From NCBI RefSeq assembly GCF_026151205.1, contig NC_087080.1, positions 3,017,096 to 3,081,095 of the forward strand: DNA of 64,000 bases. Reading direction: 5' to 3'. The notes under the pieces were generated by a model, which had not been told where the DNA came from, did not search any database, and worked only from the letters and a program-made list of their open reading frames with translations. This DNA comes from Bolinopsis microptera (taxonomy: Eukaryota > Ctenophora > Tentaculata > Lobata > Bolinopsidae). This document shows, piece after piece, positions 1 to 11,073 of the stretch. A program made the position numbers and the translations under genes. The first letter of the stretch is position 1. Each line of letters starts with the position of its first letter.

Positions 1-380
1 GCAAGGAATTCTACAGTTCAAAGGAGCATACAAAACCCCTCTTCAACACTCATGAAATCATGAATGTGCATAATCTGTACTTCTACCATTGTATTAATGA
101 CATCTTCAAGGTCTTGAAATATAGAACTCCTATATCACTATACTCCCTCTTTGAAACATCTGGCAGACTTGGCAAAGAGACACTCATTCTCACACCTAAA
201 CCATCAGACAGCTACATATACAGAGCAGGGACAATATGGAATACAGTATGACAAAATCTCATGCTAACTACATTCACCTGTTATAAGCCCAATCACCTCA
301 AATCATCCATAAGAATCACCATCACTCACACTCAAAAGGAAGGAGAACCAAATGACTGGAACTTAGCCTTAAACTGCGTT
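1..380 (+). pseudogene. LINE reverse-transcriptase C-terminal fragment
   Basis: The frame starting at base 3 reads KEHTKPLFN, then NLYFYHCINDIFKVLKYRTP, and later a WN-ending block. It matches the minus-strand fragment at 3313-3963 (KEHTKPIFN, NLYKYHCISEIFRIMKFRTP) residue for residue in many places. This region lies after the polymerase core in jockey/CR1-like LINEs. An in-frame TGA at 249-251 interrupts it, and similarity resumes weakly in the same frame to about 380. The window edge cuts the left end. It is a dead fragment; the exact family is not determined. Confidence 0.7.
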
Positions 381-422
381 CGACAAAATTCAAAAACTTT
401 AAAATTGACCTTGCCTAGATTA

Positions 423-1158
423 CTTAAGGGGGCCGGGGGGGTCTTCATCAAAATTCTCTCGAAATTGACTTTATAGTTGTTTCTGGTAGAAGGGAGTGAT
501 ATCTACCAGCTGCTTTTGGTCCCATGGAAAAATATTGTTCCTAGCCGAAATTATTGCCGGTCTAAGGTCAGCGCTCATGTGTATTTGTATTGCGCGAGCG
601 ATTTTCAATCGCAAATTCTGAAAATCGAGTCTAAAAATCTATCTTCTCCTACATTTTTTGAGCAATCACCCTGAAACTTTCAGGATATGTTCTAGGGACC
701 ATTTAGAAGATTTGATGGAGCCAAAATTTTGAGATAGGCCTTTAAAAATTTTTTATTCAATTTTGAAAATCTTGGACCTGAAAAAATCGTAAAAAAACGA
801 GGTCCAAGATTTTCAAAATTGAATAAAAAAATTTTAAAGGCCTATCTCAAAATTTTGGCTCGATGAAATCTTCTAAATGGTCCCTAGAACATATCCTGAA
901 AGTTTCAGGGTGATTGCTCAAAAAATGTAGGAGAAGATAGATTTTTAGACTCGATTTTCAGAATTTGCGATTGAAAATCGCTCGCGCAATACAATTACAC
1001 ATAAGCGCTGACCTTAGACCAGCGATAATTTCGGCTAGGAACAATATTTTTCCATGGGACCAAAAGCAGCTGGTATATATCACTCCCCTCTACCAGAAAC
1101 AACTATAAAGTCAATTTCGAGAGAATTTTGATGAAGACCCCCCCCCGGCCCCCTTAAG
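423..1158. repeat. 736-bp long inverted repeat (foldback element)
   Basis: Arms 423-778 and 801-1158 are near-perfect reverse complements (about 356 and 358 bp) around a 22-bp spacer. Both outer ends carry CTTAAG followed or preceded by a G/C run (GGGGGCCGGGGGG on the left, its complement on the right). The inner ends are TTGGACC and GGTCCAA. Only scattered substitutions and one small change of C-run length separate the arms. A transcript would fold into one long dsRNA. The small ORFs inside are mirror images of one another and are not credible genes. TTAA at both tips recalls piggyBac-type targets, but the terminal bases do not fit the usual piggyBac ends. Confidence 0.9.
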
Positions 1159-1675
1159 CTTGAAAAAGCGGTAATATCTTAGCAAAATATAACTTGCAGC
1201 AGCCCCATACCTTGTCATGAACATAATATCGAAACTACCTCTGTAACCACATCTTTCTCTGGGTGCAAAATGAATATATAAATTTATAGGTTTATTAGTT
1301 TTATAGAAATTTAAAAGTTCTATAGAATTTTATTATAGAAGGATTATTAACATTTTTTTTGTGTGTTTTGTGTAATGCATTAAGAAACAACTATAAAGTC
1401 AATTTCGAGAGAATTTTGATGAAGACCCCCCCCCCCCCCGGCCCCCTTAAGCTTGAAAAAGCGGTAATATCTTAGCAAAATATAACTTGCAGCAGCCCCA
1501 TACCTTGTCATGAACATAATATCGAAACTACCTCTGTAACCACATCTTTCTCTGGGTGCAAAATGAATATATAAATTTATAGGTTTATTAGTTTTATAGA
1601 AATTTAAAAGTTCTATAGAATTTTATTATAGAAGGATTATTAACATTTTTTTTTGTGTGTTTTGTGTAATGCATT
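1095..1675 (+). repeat. Tandem duplication of about 288 bp
   Basis: The block at 1095-1382, starting AGAAACAACTATAAAGTC, is repeated almost identically at 1383-1675. The main difference is a longer C run in the second copy. The unit contains the outer tip of the hairpin's right arm plus about 220 bp of flank, so the duplication arose after, or together with, hairpin formation. Confidence 0.88.
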
Positions 1676-3312
1676 TTTATGTACCTATTTTAGAAGAGAT
1701 TTTTATAGAATGTTAGAAGTGCAGCAGGGTCAGTTTCAGACAAATTAAGCATTTAAATGACATCATTGCCATGTCTGAAGTGGTTTGTAAATGGGCCATT
1801 GTTAGCCCCAAGCGTTTTGGTCCGTCATTCCTGCCACTCAGCATTGCCTACTGTAAAGTAGAAATTTTTCTGAGACAATAGAGAAACTGACCTTGTCTCA
1901 CTAAATTCAACCACTTTCCATAATAAAAATACTAACAAATAAAGTTTTTTTAAATAATTATATACAACCACTAAAGAATATTTCCTCAAGTTTACTTCTA
2001 GTTAACTAATTCGTGGTTTAAGCTCTTATTTTATTTATGAAAGGAATGTAAAATAAAACTTATTGTTTCATTGAAAACTTATTGTTTCATTGACAGGCGA
2101 CTGAAGGACTAAATAATTGTTAACTATGGATAAAGTGCAAGTGTAATCAAAATAGTCAAAATAAGAAGCTAAAACATTTACTACATAATGTGCTAGTACT
2201 CAATTGATTGAAAATATCTAAATTTGAGCAGGCAATGATTCTAAAATCATTCGTCATCACTATTGCGAACTTTCTATTTGCAGTATATACATTATACAAT
2301 TAAGTGCACACCTCACCCTCTGTGGTTGTTTGTAATACATTTTAGGACACAGATTGTGCCACAATGATAGATTTATAAATTATTTTGATAATGGCTATGA
2401 ATAAATTGATTTTTAATATGTTACTTCGTATTTTGCAAAAAATTTTGTTTACGTAACATAGCATAGCTCTTTGTCATGAAGAACAACATGATGCCCGTTT
2501 GTGCGATCAACATTACAATTCTATTTATACAATTCTATTTGGGCTATACTAGTACTTTCTAACAAGTTTATTATCGGATGTTTACTTGTTTTTAATATGA
2601 TATAATTATTCATTGTAATAGCAATAAAATTTAAATTTTGTTTTCCTTATTGTGCAATTTGGTGAGTACTTGTTATAGGTTTAGTTAGTATCATTTGACG
2701 GTAGGTACTAGTCATTAGTTTAATATTTGAAGTCTGGCAGAGAGGGGTAAGGAATAGAAAAATTATTACTTGACATAAGACCAACTCAAGAAAACAACAA
2801 TTTTTCAAGAAAACAACAATTTTTTATTTAAATCAATTGTAGCAACAATTTGAAAAACTTTAAAGTTCTTCTACTCTTCTATTACCATGGAATATACACG
2901 GGTATGGTGACTTGGGCTATTGAGTTGTTAAGTAGATTAAGATTAGTAAACACTGCACTTGCATTGTATTTATAAAAACTAGAAATTAGGCTTCACGGTA
3001 AAATGGAGAAGCAGGCTGATCTTGGAGAGAGCAGACCGTAAAGTTTACGCACCCACCAGGGCTACCTACCTACCCCAGTTGTTCTTTTTGGTTTATCAGC
3101 TTGTATTGTTATATTTATGGACCCCAAGTCACCACACTAAGAAGGAGTATGTATTAAAAAAAATAAGTTAAGTTAATATCATCATATCAGTTTAAAACAG
3201 TAAATGTTAAGTTGAGGATTGAATTTCCTAGTTAATTTAATGGTTCAAACGTTTGGGAATATAATAATGTTGGTATTTGTATCTGCTGCAGCAATATCGA
3301 TATGTCATTTGT
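1676..3312. other. Non-coding, no recognised feature
   Basis: AT-rich sequence with no convincing ORF on either strand. The only structure seen is a short repeat, CAAGAAAACAACAATTTTT, near 2788-2823. The same motif recurs near 4128, between other repeats. The part from about 3100 to 3312 may be the 3' tail of the minus-strand LINE fragment that follows. Confidence 0.5.
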
Positions 3313-3963
3313 CTAGAAAATTTTCGCCACTTCAATAGATATTGGGTCGCTAATTTGGTGAGTGAGTGATGAACTGGTTTGGTCTGTGACTGAGTGAGGG
3401 GCGATGTGAAAGTTGTGGTAAGTCCAGGTGTTATTATTGTTGATGGATTGGGATCCCAGGATGATACTTTTACAGCGTAATTTAACCAAAGATACAGAAG
3501 TAGTGAGGATTTCCCCATTCTCATTTAGAATCCGTTTATGTATGCTATTCCACAATTTGGAGGCTATATAAAGAAACGTGTTGGTTTTTCTTGGGAGGAT
3601 TATGACATTACTTGTATCACGTTTTGATGTGTCTATAATACAGTACAACGAGTATGGAGTGCGAAATTTCATAATTCGAAATATCTCAGATATACAGTGG
3701 TATTTGTACAAGTTTTGAACAGTAAGCAATTTTAGTCGATTAAAAATGGGCTTGGTGTGCTCCTTTTCGAAAAAAGCAGCTCCTAACCTCTGTTTTGTAT
3801 AAGGTCTGGCTCGTGCACAAGTGGCATGTTTGTCAAGGTATGCATTTAGGTCTCCAAAAAGGATTCTAATACAACGTTTCTGAGTTATGAACAGCTTATC
3901 GTTTGGTTGGTCTTTGAGGGCTGAGCCCCAAACACTTATTCCGTAAGCAAGATGTGATTCCAA
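3313..3963 (-). pseudogene. 5'-truncated LINE, RT C-terminal part
   Basis: An open frame of 216 codons begins abruptly with YGISVWGSALKDQ and then QKRCIRILFG. This is the typical block just after the polymerase thumb in jockey/CR1-like LINEs. It continues with the KEHTKP and FRTPYSLY blocks shared with bases 1-380. Upstream of 3963 the similarity stops, as expected for a 5'-truncated copy. The frame is intact to its stop, so the insertion is not very old. Subfamily unresolved. Confidence 0.75.
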
Positions 3964-4284
3964 CTATTTTCAGATTTATAGTTTTAAATGAGTGAAGATA
4001 GATGATGGCACTGAACTCTGTGCGATTCCTTCACTAGAGATTAATTAGACTACTCAATCTAGTTTCACATCTGGTAGGTGGCAAATTAAATAGGAATAGC
4101 TGGAGAATAGAGCGGATATTGAACACTCAAGAAAACAACAATTTGCACTACAATCTTTTCTGTGGCACACAACAGAAAAACAGGTCAAGAACCATGATGA
4201 AGCAGATGATGAGCGAAATGATAATGTGCCATATTTAGAGACAAGACAGGTGAACAATGATGATGGGTGAGGCACATGGGTAAA

Positions 4285-4317
<33 letters not shown>

Positions 4318-4396
4318 TAAAATTATTCAAACAATATACACATAATATAGCAATGACCCTATATAAAATCAAACCTTTAAGAATATACAAAATTCC

Positions 4397-5765
4397 CTAA
4401 GCACTCAAAAATTTCCCTTGGCCTTGTGGCTCCAAGTTAAGATCTAGACTGTTTATATTAACAATGTTTTTTCTCGCACCTCTGTCTCCACGGAGAGAAA
4501 TCACTGTTGTTCTTAGGATTTCAAAGCGAAGGCGCTTTCTGATGTAACCTACAGCATCCGAGTACCTCTGGCCAGTGTGGTACTCCATCTTACTGGCCAG
4601 CTTTTTTACCAGTCTTTCAGCTTCACTACCCATTCCACCAGAAGTCGAGAACACTAAAGGTGTGAAGCTTCCTTTCTCCACTTCAAGAACCCTTGCGTTG
4701 TAACATCGCTTTTTCTCATTTTCATGGGACTGGTACATTGCTGGGATCGATTTGCTTGCATTGGAGGGGGCTGGGGCATGAAATACCCTTACATTAAAAT
4801 ATGCCCTCTCTGAAGCATTCCAAATCGATCTTGCAGAAATGTCCAGCCTAGCTTGGTCTCCAAGTACTGTTCCCTTAGGCAACTTCAGACCATCAACTGG
4901 AAGAAGAACTGGCTCAGTCTGCACATCCTTGCATTTCACAGTTCTCATTAGTTCAGCAAAGGTGTCTCTCAGCGAGTTGTGCCGCAGTGACACATATCCA
5001 CCGAGTTTGCAGATAAGCGCATGGTTTGCTGAGAACTTTTGGGCTTTGGCCACACGTACATGTCTTAGGGCTGTCCTTTAAGTTCAGGTTGTACCTGAGA
5101 GCTAATGCGTCTGAGAACTGTTGTTTGTTCATCAGATATCCGTACTCTTTTAAAGGTAGTGCTGTTAACCAAGCACTTGCCCCTTTCTCAGCAGCTAGTT
5201 GGAACATCAACTTTGCCAGTGGTGTTGACTCGAGCTCCTGGCGTATTTCCGCTTGTTTTTGTCGATAGAAGAGATTTCTTTCAGTTGTTATCTCAGTTTT
5301 CACTCCTTTGCTTACTCTCCAGTCCTCTGTGTAGTTGTCTACCTGCTTGAGAATAGCTTCTTTAAGGGGTTTTGTGGCTCTACATGAGAATTTGTACTCT
5401 CGGTCTGCCATGTCCATCATAACTGGTATACCCAATCCTCCATATCTTGGTGGTAGAGCCATTATGTTCCTTAGTTCATCAGTGCAGCTAAACAGCCTGT
5501 TGATGATAGCTGGGATAAACTCATCGCGTGTTACTTGTTCCAGAGGAGTGAGCCTATCTGCAACTCCTGGGGTAGTTCTGCACACATAGTTCCATCTTTT
5601 ACTAAGCCCATACATGTATGCACTGTATGCTATTTGAGGTTCTCTTGATGCTATATCACTTAATTGTTTAAGATCACGACACCATTCTTGAACTTTTTCC
5701 TCGATGAAAGCCCCTTTTCCTTCATCAGTTCCGATAAAGCTGCCCAGATATCGTCGACCAATACT
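4397..5765 (-). pseudogene. LINE C-terminal region, zinc cluster and nuclease-like domain
   Basis: After the nested insertion the frame resumes with GRRYLGSFIG and runs through LPPRYGGLGIPV to CTCGQSPK at about 5050. There a frameshift leads into FSANHALICKLGGYVSLRHN. Together these give a CxCG...HALxC...RHN zinc-binding pattern. The final 200 residues (EPVLLP, ARLDISARSIWN, FNVRVFHAP, PLVFSTSGGMG) resemble the PD-(D/E)XK-like domain of early-branching LINEs. The homologous tail at 8838-8960 shows the same closing motif, LRTT-I-LRG-RG. Confidence 0.72.
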
Positions 5766-6135
5766 CAGTTAAACAAAAATTTCAATTTTATGCCATTTAT
5801 TACAGATTAAACAAGTTTACAATAAATCAATTTGATATTTAACGGAATTCTAATTCAATGTGCAGTATGGTTGTCACTCTTTAAATAGATTAGATATAGG
5901 TTGACGGGGCAAAGGAGTGTGCGTGCTGTTCGCTATTGCTCACACCAAACGGCAACCTAGTAAATGTTTTGTATGAACACCGGTCTCCATCACGACACAA
6001 AATTAGGATTGTAGAATTTATTGTATAACTATTAGTGCAGTGGAGGTAGCGGTGTGGTGCATTAATAGAGTGACAGCCTACTGATTTAGAGTTTTTTTTA
6101 AGTGAGCATAATGGGTGTATTTTTGGATCTAATGG
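5766..6135. mobile_element. 370-bp insertion nested in the PHD/RT LINE
   Basis: The segment is bracketed by CAATACT at 5759-5765 and 6136-6142. Removing it plus one 7-bp copy restores the LINE frame (VTS-I-GRRYLGS on the minus strand). Its ends (CAGTTAAAC and, complemented, CCATTAGATCC) are at best weakly inverted. No ORF is credible inside. This is a non-autonomous element younger than its host LINE; class uncertain. Confidence 0.75.
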
Positions 6136-6221
6136 CAATACTTGTCACATTGACATCTGGGAACAAGTTTCTTGCCTTCTCTTCGTGCTCAGGCTTGACT
6201 ATCACCCATGTCTTGGAAGAT

Positions 6222-7454
6222 TTAGGGTTGTAACCAAAAAGTGGTCCAGAGGTTATCCCACCATTTCCTCATTTCTTCCAGTTTTCCCCCAGCAGCAGAG
6301 TCATCAGCATACCAGATCTGAGTCACTTTTCTCTCAATGTTTCCTGCATCAATCAATGGTATTGTACCACATGCATAAAATCCCATAGCAGGTGGATCAC
6401 CTTGTGTTGTCCCTTCTTCACTAAAAAGATGTTCATCTTCTCCTGCAATAAACAGTCTAGCAGGCATTCTGTAGGTGTTCATAATGTAGGTAGCAACTTC
6501 TGGACATACAATATACATGTTGTTAAGAGCTGCCTCTCGGTTCAGCAAGTTGAATGCATTCTCTGCATCCACTAAGATGATGGCTTCAGTTTCAGGATCT
6601 TCAAAGCAGTCCCTCGCAGCATGAACAGCTGCTTCCACTCCTCCCTGAAGACCAGCACACACTTGAATAGGAGCAGTGGCACCAACCAGATCCTTCTGTA
6701 GGAGGGTCATCACTGTCTTCCCTATTATCCTTCGTAAGACTTCACCAATGCCAACAGGCCTGACGCCAGGCTTTTTATCCAGAGGAACAAGTCGACATGC
6801 TGTCAATGAGGTCAACATCGTTGGATCCAGATTCCTGACACATAGTTTCCTTGCTATCCCTGCTATAGCATTGCATAGATCCTCACACTTCTTACCAAAC
6901 TGTTTAGAACACAGTAGTCTCTTCCACGCATCCGCATCCATTCCTGAAGGCCCTGCAGCACCCTGTACTCTCTTTGCTGCTTGTCTTATCGATTCCCCGT
7001 CAATACTGTCAAAGATAACCGGCTCTACTCTCCTCACTGGTCCACTCAGACAGCTTCCCTTTGATGCAGGTGATGCCTTGGGATGCTTCTCTTTCAGTAC
7101 TTTTATCACATCTGGAGTGGGTTCAAGAATCCCAGTGGCATTTTCGCCAATCCACCTCATTGCTGCACTGACTTTACCTTTCATCATAAGTCGAGTGAAG
7201 ACTCTCTCAACATGGCCATGTTCATGTTTCCCCTTTCCCATTCTTCTCTGAATCTCCTGTCCTTCTCGCAGCAACTCTTCTAACTTACCTGCCTGCCACA
7301 AAACAAGCCTTCTCTTCAACACTTCAGTGTGTTCCTTTGCTTTGGATCTCTTTGAGGGTTTCTGCAACAGTAGTGATGGCATTATCATCAAAAGGGTCAT
7401 GGTCACTGATTCCATAGTACTGCCTGCTGAAAAATTGTTGGCCACTTTAGTCAT
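6222..7454 (-). pseudogene. LINE reverse transcriptase domain
   Basis: About 410 codons. Polymerase motifs are visible: GPSGMDADAWK near residue 165, PLDKKPGVRPVGIGEVLRRI, VDAENAFN (motif A, catalytic Asp), EGTTQGDPPAM (motif B) and WYADDSAAGG (motif C, catalytic Asp pair). All key acidic residues are kept. The frame breaks near 6260 after WWDNLWTTF. The expected continuation (GYNPKSSKTWVIVKPE) is in another frame to about 6136, where a nested insertion begins. Confidence 0.85.
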
Positions 7455-7457
7455 TTC

Positions 7458-8045
7458 CTAGATGAATGCTTTTCCTGCAGCCCGTGAGGGAAGCAGAAAT
7501 ATGTTTCTTCTCCATTTGACTACAACACCATATATTCCCTCACATTGTGTTAGAACTTCCCAACTATTCCATGATCCTAATTTCAATTGAGATGGATCCC
7601 TTACATTTTCATAACCTGGGAAACAGCACTCCTTTCCCTCTTCTTCCACAATATGAGGGTCCTTTGATATTGGAGTAGATGGTTGTACACTTTCTTCGAC
7701 CTGTCTCCTCAACTTTCGGATAGCTTCAGTTATGGGGTTTTCGTCTTCGTTGCTCTTCTCCTCCTTGCCACATCTTTGACATGACCACTCAGAATCCTCA
7801 TTTTCTGCTAGGTCTTTAAACTGCAACTCCGACAGTCCACTACATGCCGCATGGAACCATCGTCCACATTTTCCTTCACATTGAATACAATCACATATTA
7901 CCTCCTTTGAACAAAATCCACAGATATCAGCTTTCTTTCCAGTTTGCTTTCCTACTTTGGACCTAGTGTCCATTTTTCTTGTGTCAGGCATTCCAACCCA
8001 AAAATGGGAACCACTACTGTTGCCGAGTCGGTTACCAGCAGACAC
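7458..8045 (-). pseudogene. LINE N-terminal PHD-finger region
   Basis: 196 codons. Residues about 40-95 carry a Cys/His pattern: CGFCSKEVICDCIQC, then CGRWFHAACSG, ending WSCQRC. This is a PHD-type zinc finger, known at the N-termini of several LINE families and thought to help nucleic-acid or chromatin binding. The frame ends at a TAG (7460-7458). The next codons are in the same frame and lead straight into the RT region, so the TAG is either a mutation or a readthrough point. Confidence 0.7.
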
Positions 8046-8308
8046 TGAAGCTTACCGCTGTCAGCCCCTACTGGATACGAGTCTCCTTAACAGTAGTGGA
8101 CCCAAATTTGGGATCTGATGGAGTAGTCTTAACACCAGAGGATTTTACAGCTCAAGCAAAAAAAAAACATGTATTATTTTACCAATGTTGTTTTTATTCA
8201 CGGTTAATATTTGATAAATTATTACTTTTAAATTTGATTGTTGATAGAGAAAAAGTTAGTTTTCCATGTAGTGCGATGATCAATGGGTAAATTTCATGGG
8301 TAAATTTT

Positions 8309-8544
8309 GGAAACTACGAAAAAAAACACCCTAAGTCTTTTAACAGGGCCTCTCCTCATATCATGTAACCCTAAATCAAAGATTTTCCGATCATTCAGCT
8401 GAGTCAGCTGGGGGGGGGGGTTGTATGGAAGTCGTTAGCACATCCTCAGGTATTGATGGTACAAGTGGGTCTCGAATCAGTTAACTTCCGGTTACGAGTT
8501 CACTGCAATACCGAGGCCCCTCTGTCACCTAGTATATGGTAGGT
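8309..8544. other. Short spacer, no feature
   Basis: Lies between the right target duplication of the PHD/RT LINE and the first recognisable codons of the next LINE. It includes a run of ten or more G at about 8411. Nothing coding is seen. Confidence 0.4.
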
Positions 8545-8837
8545 GCATCTTATCTTGTACACATCTCAACACTCTCGAATCCTACTGCCTTGAGTGGGGC
8601 TTGTCAGTTAACATATCTAAAACAGCTATCATGGTTTTCAACCGTGCTGGGAGGATACTAAAAGAAAGCAAAAACTTCACTTACGGCCAAATATCCATCT
8701 CCTCTGTCCGAGAATATACCTACCTCAGCATAACATTTACTCTTACTGGAAGTCTGAAGCTAGCACAAGTGAAATTGAAGCAGAAAGCTATCAGAAGCTA
8801 CTTCTCACTCAAAAGTATGATTGACCTACAGTCAATT

Positions 8838-9110
8838 GCAATGTTGAGAACAACTCTTATTGCTCTACGAGGGTACCGAGGAAAGAAGGTGGACACCAAA
8901 CGTGAGATTCAGCTATCAGAAGTTTCATACAACCTCATCCCTGCCCCTATAATGGAGTAGATCAAGTGTTTTGTTAAAATGTTTTTTTAAAAAAATTATT
9001 GGTAGCAATGAATTGTGCTCTGCCAATTGCAACACTTAAAATTTGATTGTGCTCTGCCAATTGCATCACTTGATTTAATTGAATGTATATATACTGTTTG
9101 ACACACTTTT
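8838..9110 (+). mobile_element. 5'-truncated tail of a PHD/RT-type LINE
   Basis: The insertion is flanked by ACCTACAGTCAATT at 8824-8837 and 9111-9124. It encodes MLRTTLIALRGYRGKK and about 25 more residues to a stop at 8960. This matches the last 40 residues of the LINE at 4289-8294 (ILRTTVISLRGDRGARK). About 150 bases of 3' UTR follow. This is a classic short, 5'-truncated retrotransposition. Confidence 0.88.
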
Positions 9111-9690
9111 ACCTACAGTCAATTAAGAAAACTGTGATATTTAAGCTTTTCGACGCCTTAGTTCTCCCTATCGCCTCTTACGGTTGTCAGATATGGTTAC
9201 CCCAGACCAAATTCACGACGGCATTCTCTTCCCGGAACAAGTTCCCTCAACTCAAGGAAATTGCCGAAGATCAGATCGAGAAAGTTCACCTCTCCTTCCT
9301 AAAGTGGACTATAAGCGTCGGCAAAAGAACCTCCAATGCAGGAGTGTGGGGCGATACGGGTCGATACCCTCTTGCTATTGAGGCCAGTCCCCAAGTATTT
9401 AACTATGTTCGAAGACTAGAAAGCATGGAAACTTCCGGATCGGACGCCCTTGTTCGACATGCTTTCACAGAACAAAAGAAAACTGGGCCTATCATGGTAC
9501 TCCGGCATTACGTCGATGAATCAATTTCTGGCAGAAACGAACGAAAGGCAACTATCACCCATTCAGAAACGAGATGTTCTCCGTTCTTGCTTTAGAACGC
9601 AATGGGATGAAGAGAGACAGCTCAACAGAAAACTTGGATTTTACAATTCGATTAAATCAAGTTTTGGTTGTGAAAAATACCTCTCTCTCA

Positions 9691-10686
9691 TCTTCCATAG
9701 GATACAAGGATACAAGGATACAAGGATACAAGGATACAAAAGTGATAATTATTTTATTGAATTCACAATAGTTATAATTCTGAAATAATTTAAGGTTACA
9801 CAATTCTAGTTATTTACAAATGTGTAGGGACAAAATAGAAATGTTTTATAATACTATTTTTGAGGTCCTATAGCATTATGCATTGGCCAGTATTTGAGTG
9901 GAAATCTGGGCTCTTATAGTAGGCTGTAAAATTTTCGTTCACAGAGAGAATTGAATGTATTGCTCTTGCTGTGGCAGTAAATTTTGTAGGGTCTAGTGTT
10001 TTATCGGATAGCAAACCGGCTAGGTCAGTAATATTTTTGGGATGGAAGTTAAATTTTTCTCTAACTGAGGAGTAGAGTAAACAGTCAGTTAGAACATGAA
10101 TTTCGTCCTCAATAGGCTTAAGCCCCTTGCTGAAAAAGCAAAAGGTGCACCATCGATGTTCTCTTGGTACTAGGGGGGTTTCGTAACGGCCCCTCTCAAT
10201 GTAAGGATTGTGGCAGCTAATACGAAACCTTGTTAAGCTTTTCCGAGCATCGGGGATCTTAACCACTCCTAAGTATGTTTCTGGTTCAAAATCATGTTTA
10301 ATTTGATTGTAGAATTCTAATTTAGGTGAGGATGCCTTGGCAGATTTCCAGGTATCCACAAATTCTTCCCTCATGTTGTGACTGATTTGGGTAGAGAGCT
10401 TGGATTTTGAAGAGGATGAGTGGGGGAAGTTATATTTGGTGAGAAGATTAGAGATGTTGGTGTACCAAGGAAGGCCCAGCATAATCTGCTCGTGAAATGC
10501 AGCGGAGAGAAGTTCATTTTCAGTGCTTTCAAGACGACTATAGAGATCTATTGCAAGTTTGCAGGCTTCAAAGAAGAGGGGGTGGCGCCCACTTTCACCC
10601 CAGCAGCCTATATTTGATGCTTTTGAATGGACAGACAAGGACCACTTGATAAACTTAAGGTGGAATCTTTCATAGTGGTCTTGTGA
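9691..10686 (-). mobile_element. Antisense 5'-truncated LINE with microsatellite tail
   Basis: The minus-strand frame begins near 10,684 (HYERFHLKFIKW), continues SVHSKASNIGCWGESGRHPL and runs open to a stop at 9868. It contains RFRISCHNPYIERGRYE and CTFCF...HVLTDCLLY, the same C-terminal domain as in the LINE it interrupts. The element therefore inserted into a relative, in the opposite orientation. Its 3' end, read on the minus strand, is a short TTGTATCC repeat at about 9700-9740. That repeat is the likely tail. Confidence 0.75.
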
Positions 10687-11073
10687 GATGTACCTGAGAG
10701 TATGCTGGGGGTTGGCTTTGCTATCTATAACCAGTCAAAAAGACTAGCCCAAATAAGGACTAGCTCTCACCGCCTAAATATTGAAACGGGACGCCATGGA
10801 CAAGTCAGAAGAAACAACATCCTAAATCGTATCTGTCCTACATGTTCCACTAAGGACAAGAACACTCTGGAGTACATGGCAGAGTTACCCTTCTTTGATC
10901 CCATAATTGAAGATGAGGCTCATGTGCTTAGAACCTGCCCCCTCTACCAAGACAACAGGGACCGCCTTAGCCCTGAAGCTAAAACCAACCTCTTCGAGGG
11001 AATGGATCTCATATTCACTCAACCAAAGCTTTTAAAAGAGATTGCTAAATTCTTAGTTAACATTAACGGGTGA

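Larger units (their letters stand above)
4289..8294 (-). mobile_element. 4-kb LINE with PHD, RT and nuclease-like C-terminus
   Basis: The element runs on the minus strand from about 8294 to a poly-A tail, seen as a T run at about 4287-4310. It is flanked by a 14-bp direct repeat, CATGGGTAAATTTT, at 4275-4288 and 8295-8308. Order along the element: PHD-like zinc finger (8045-7458), reverse transcriptase (7454-6222), thumb and C-terminal region with a CxCG zinc cluster (about 5757-5053), and a final basic domain (5053-4397). The last domain (ARLDI, then FNVRVFHAP) has the look of a PD-(D/E)XK nuclease, which would place it among restriction-like-endonuclease LINEs; that is inference. One nonsense codon, at least two frameshifts and a 370-bp insertion make it inactive. 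Confidence 0.85.
8545..11073 (+). pseudogene. LINE split by two later insertions
   Basis: Three plus-strand blocks belong to one element. Block 1, 8545-8837, has LNTLESYCLEWGLSVN and then NISKTAIMVFNRAG, the region after RT motif C. Block 2, 9125-9690, has VLPIASYGCQIW and a WGDTGRYPL motif, with a frameshift near 9560. Block 3, about 10,690-11,073, has RLAQIRTSSHRLNIETGR and ICPTC...HVLRTCPLY, a C-terminal zinc-knuckle-like domain. Block 1 joins block 2 in frame once 8838-9110 and one target-site copy are removed. The antisense LINE at 9691-10,686 separates block 2 from block 3. Confidence 0.75.

Noticed and set aside
261-674. Small open frames at the left edge and inside the hairpin
   Set aside because: The first is a decayed LINE tail; the other has its mirror image in the opposite arm and no content.
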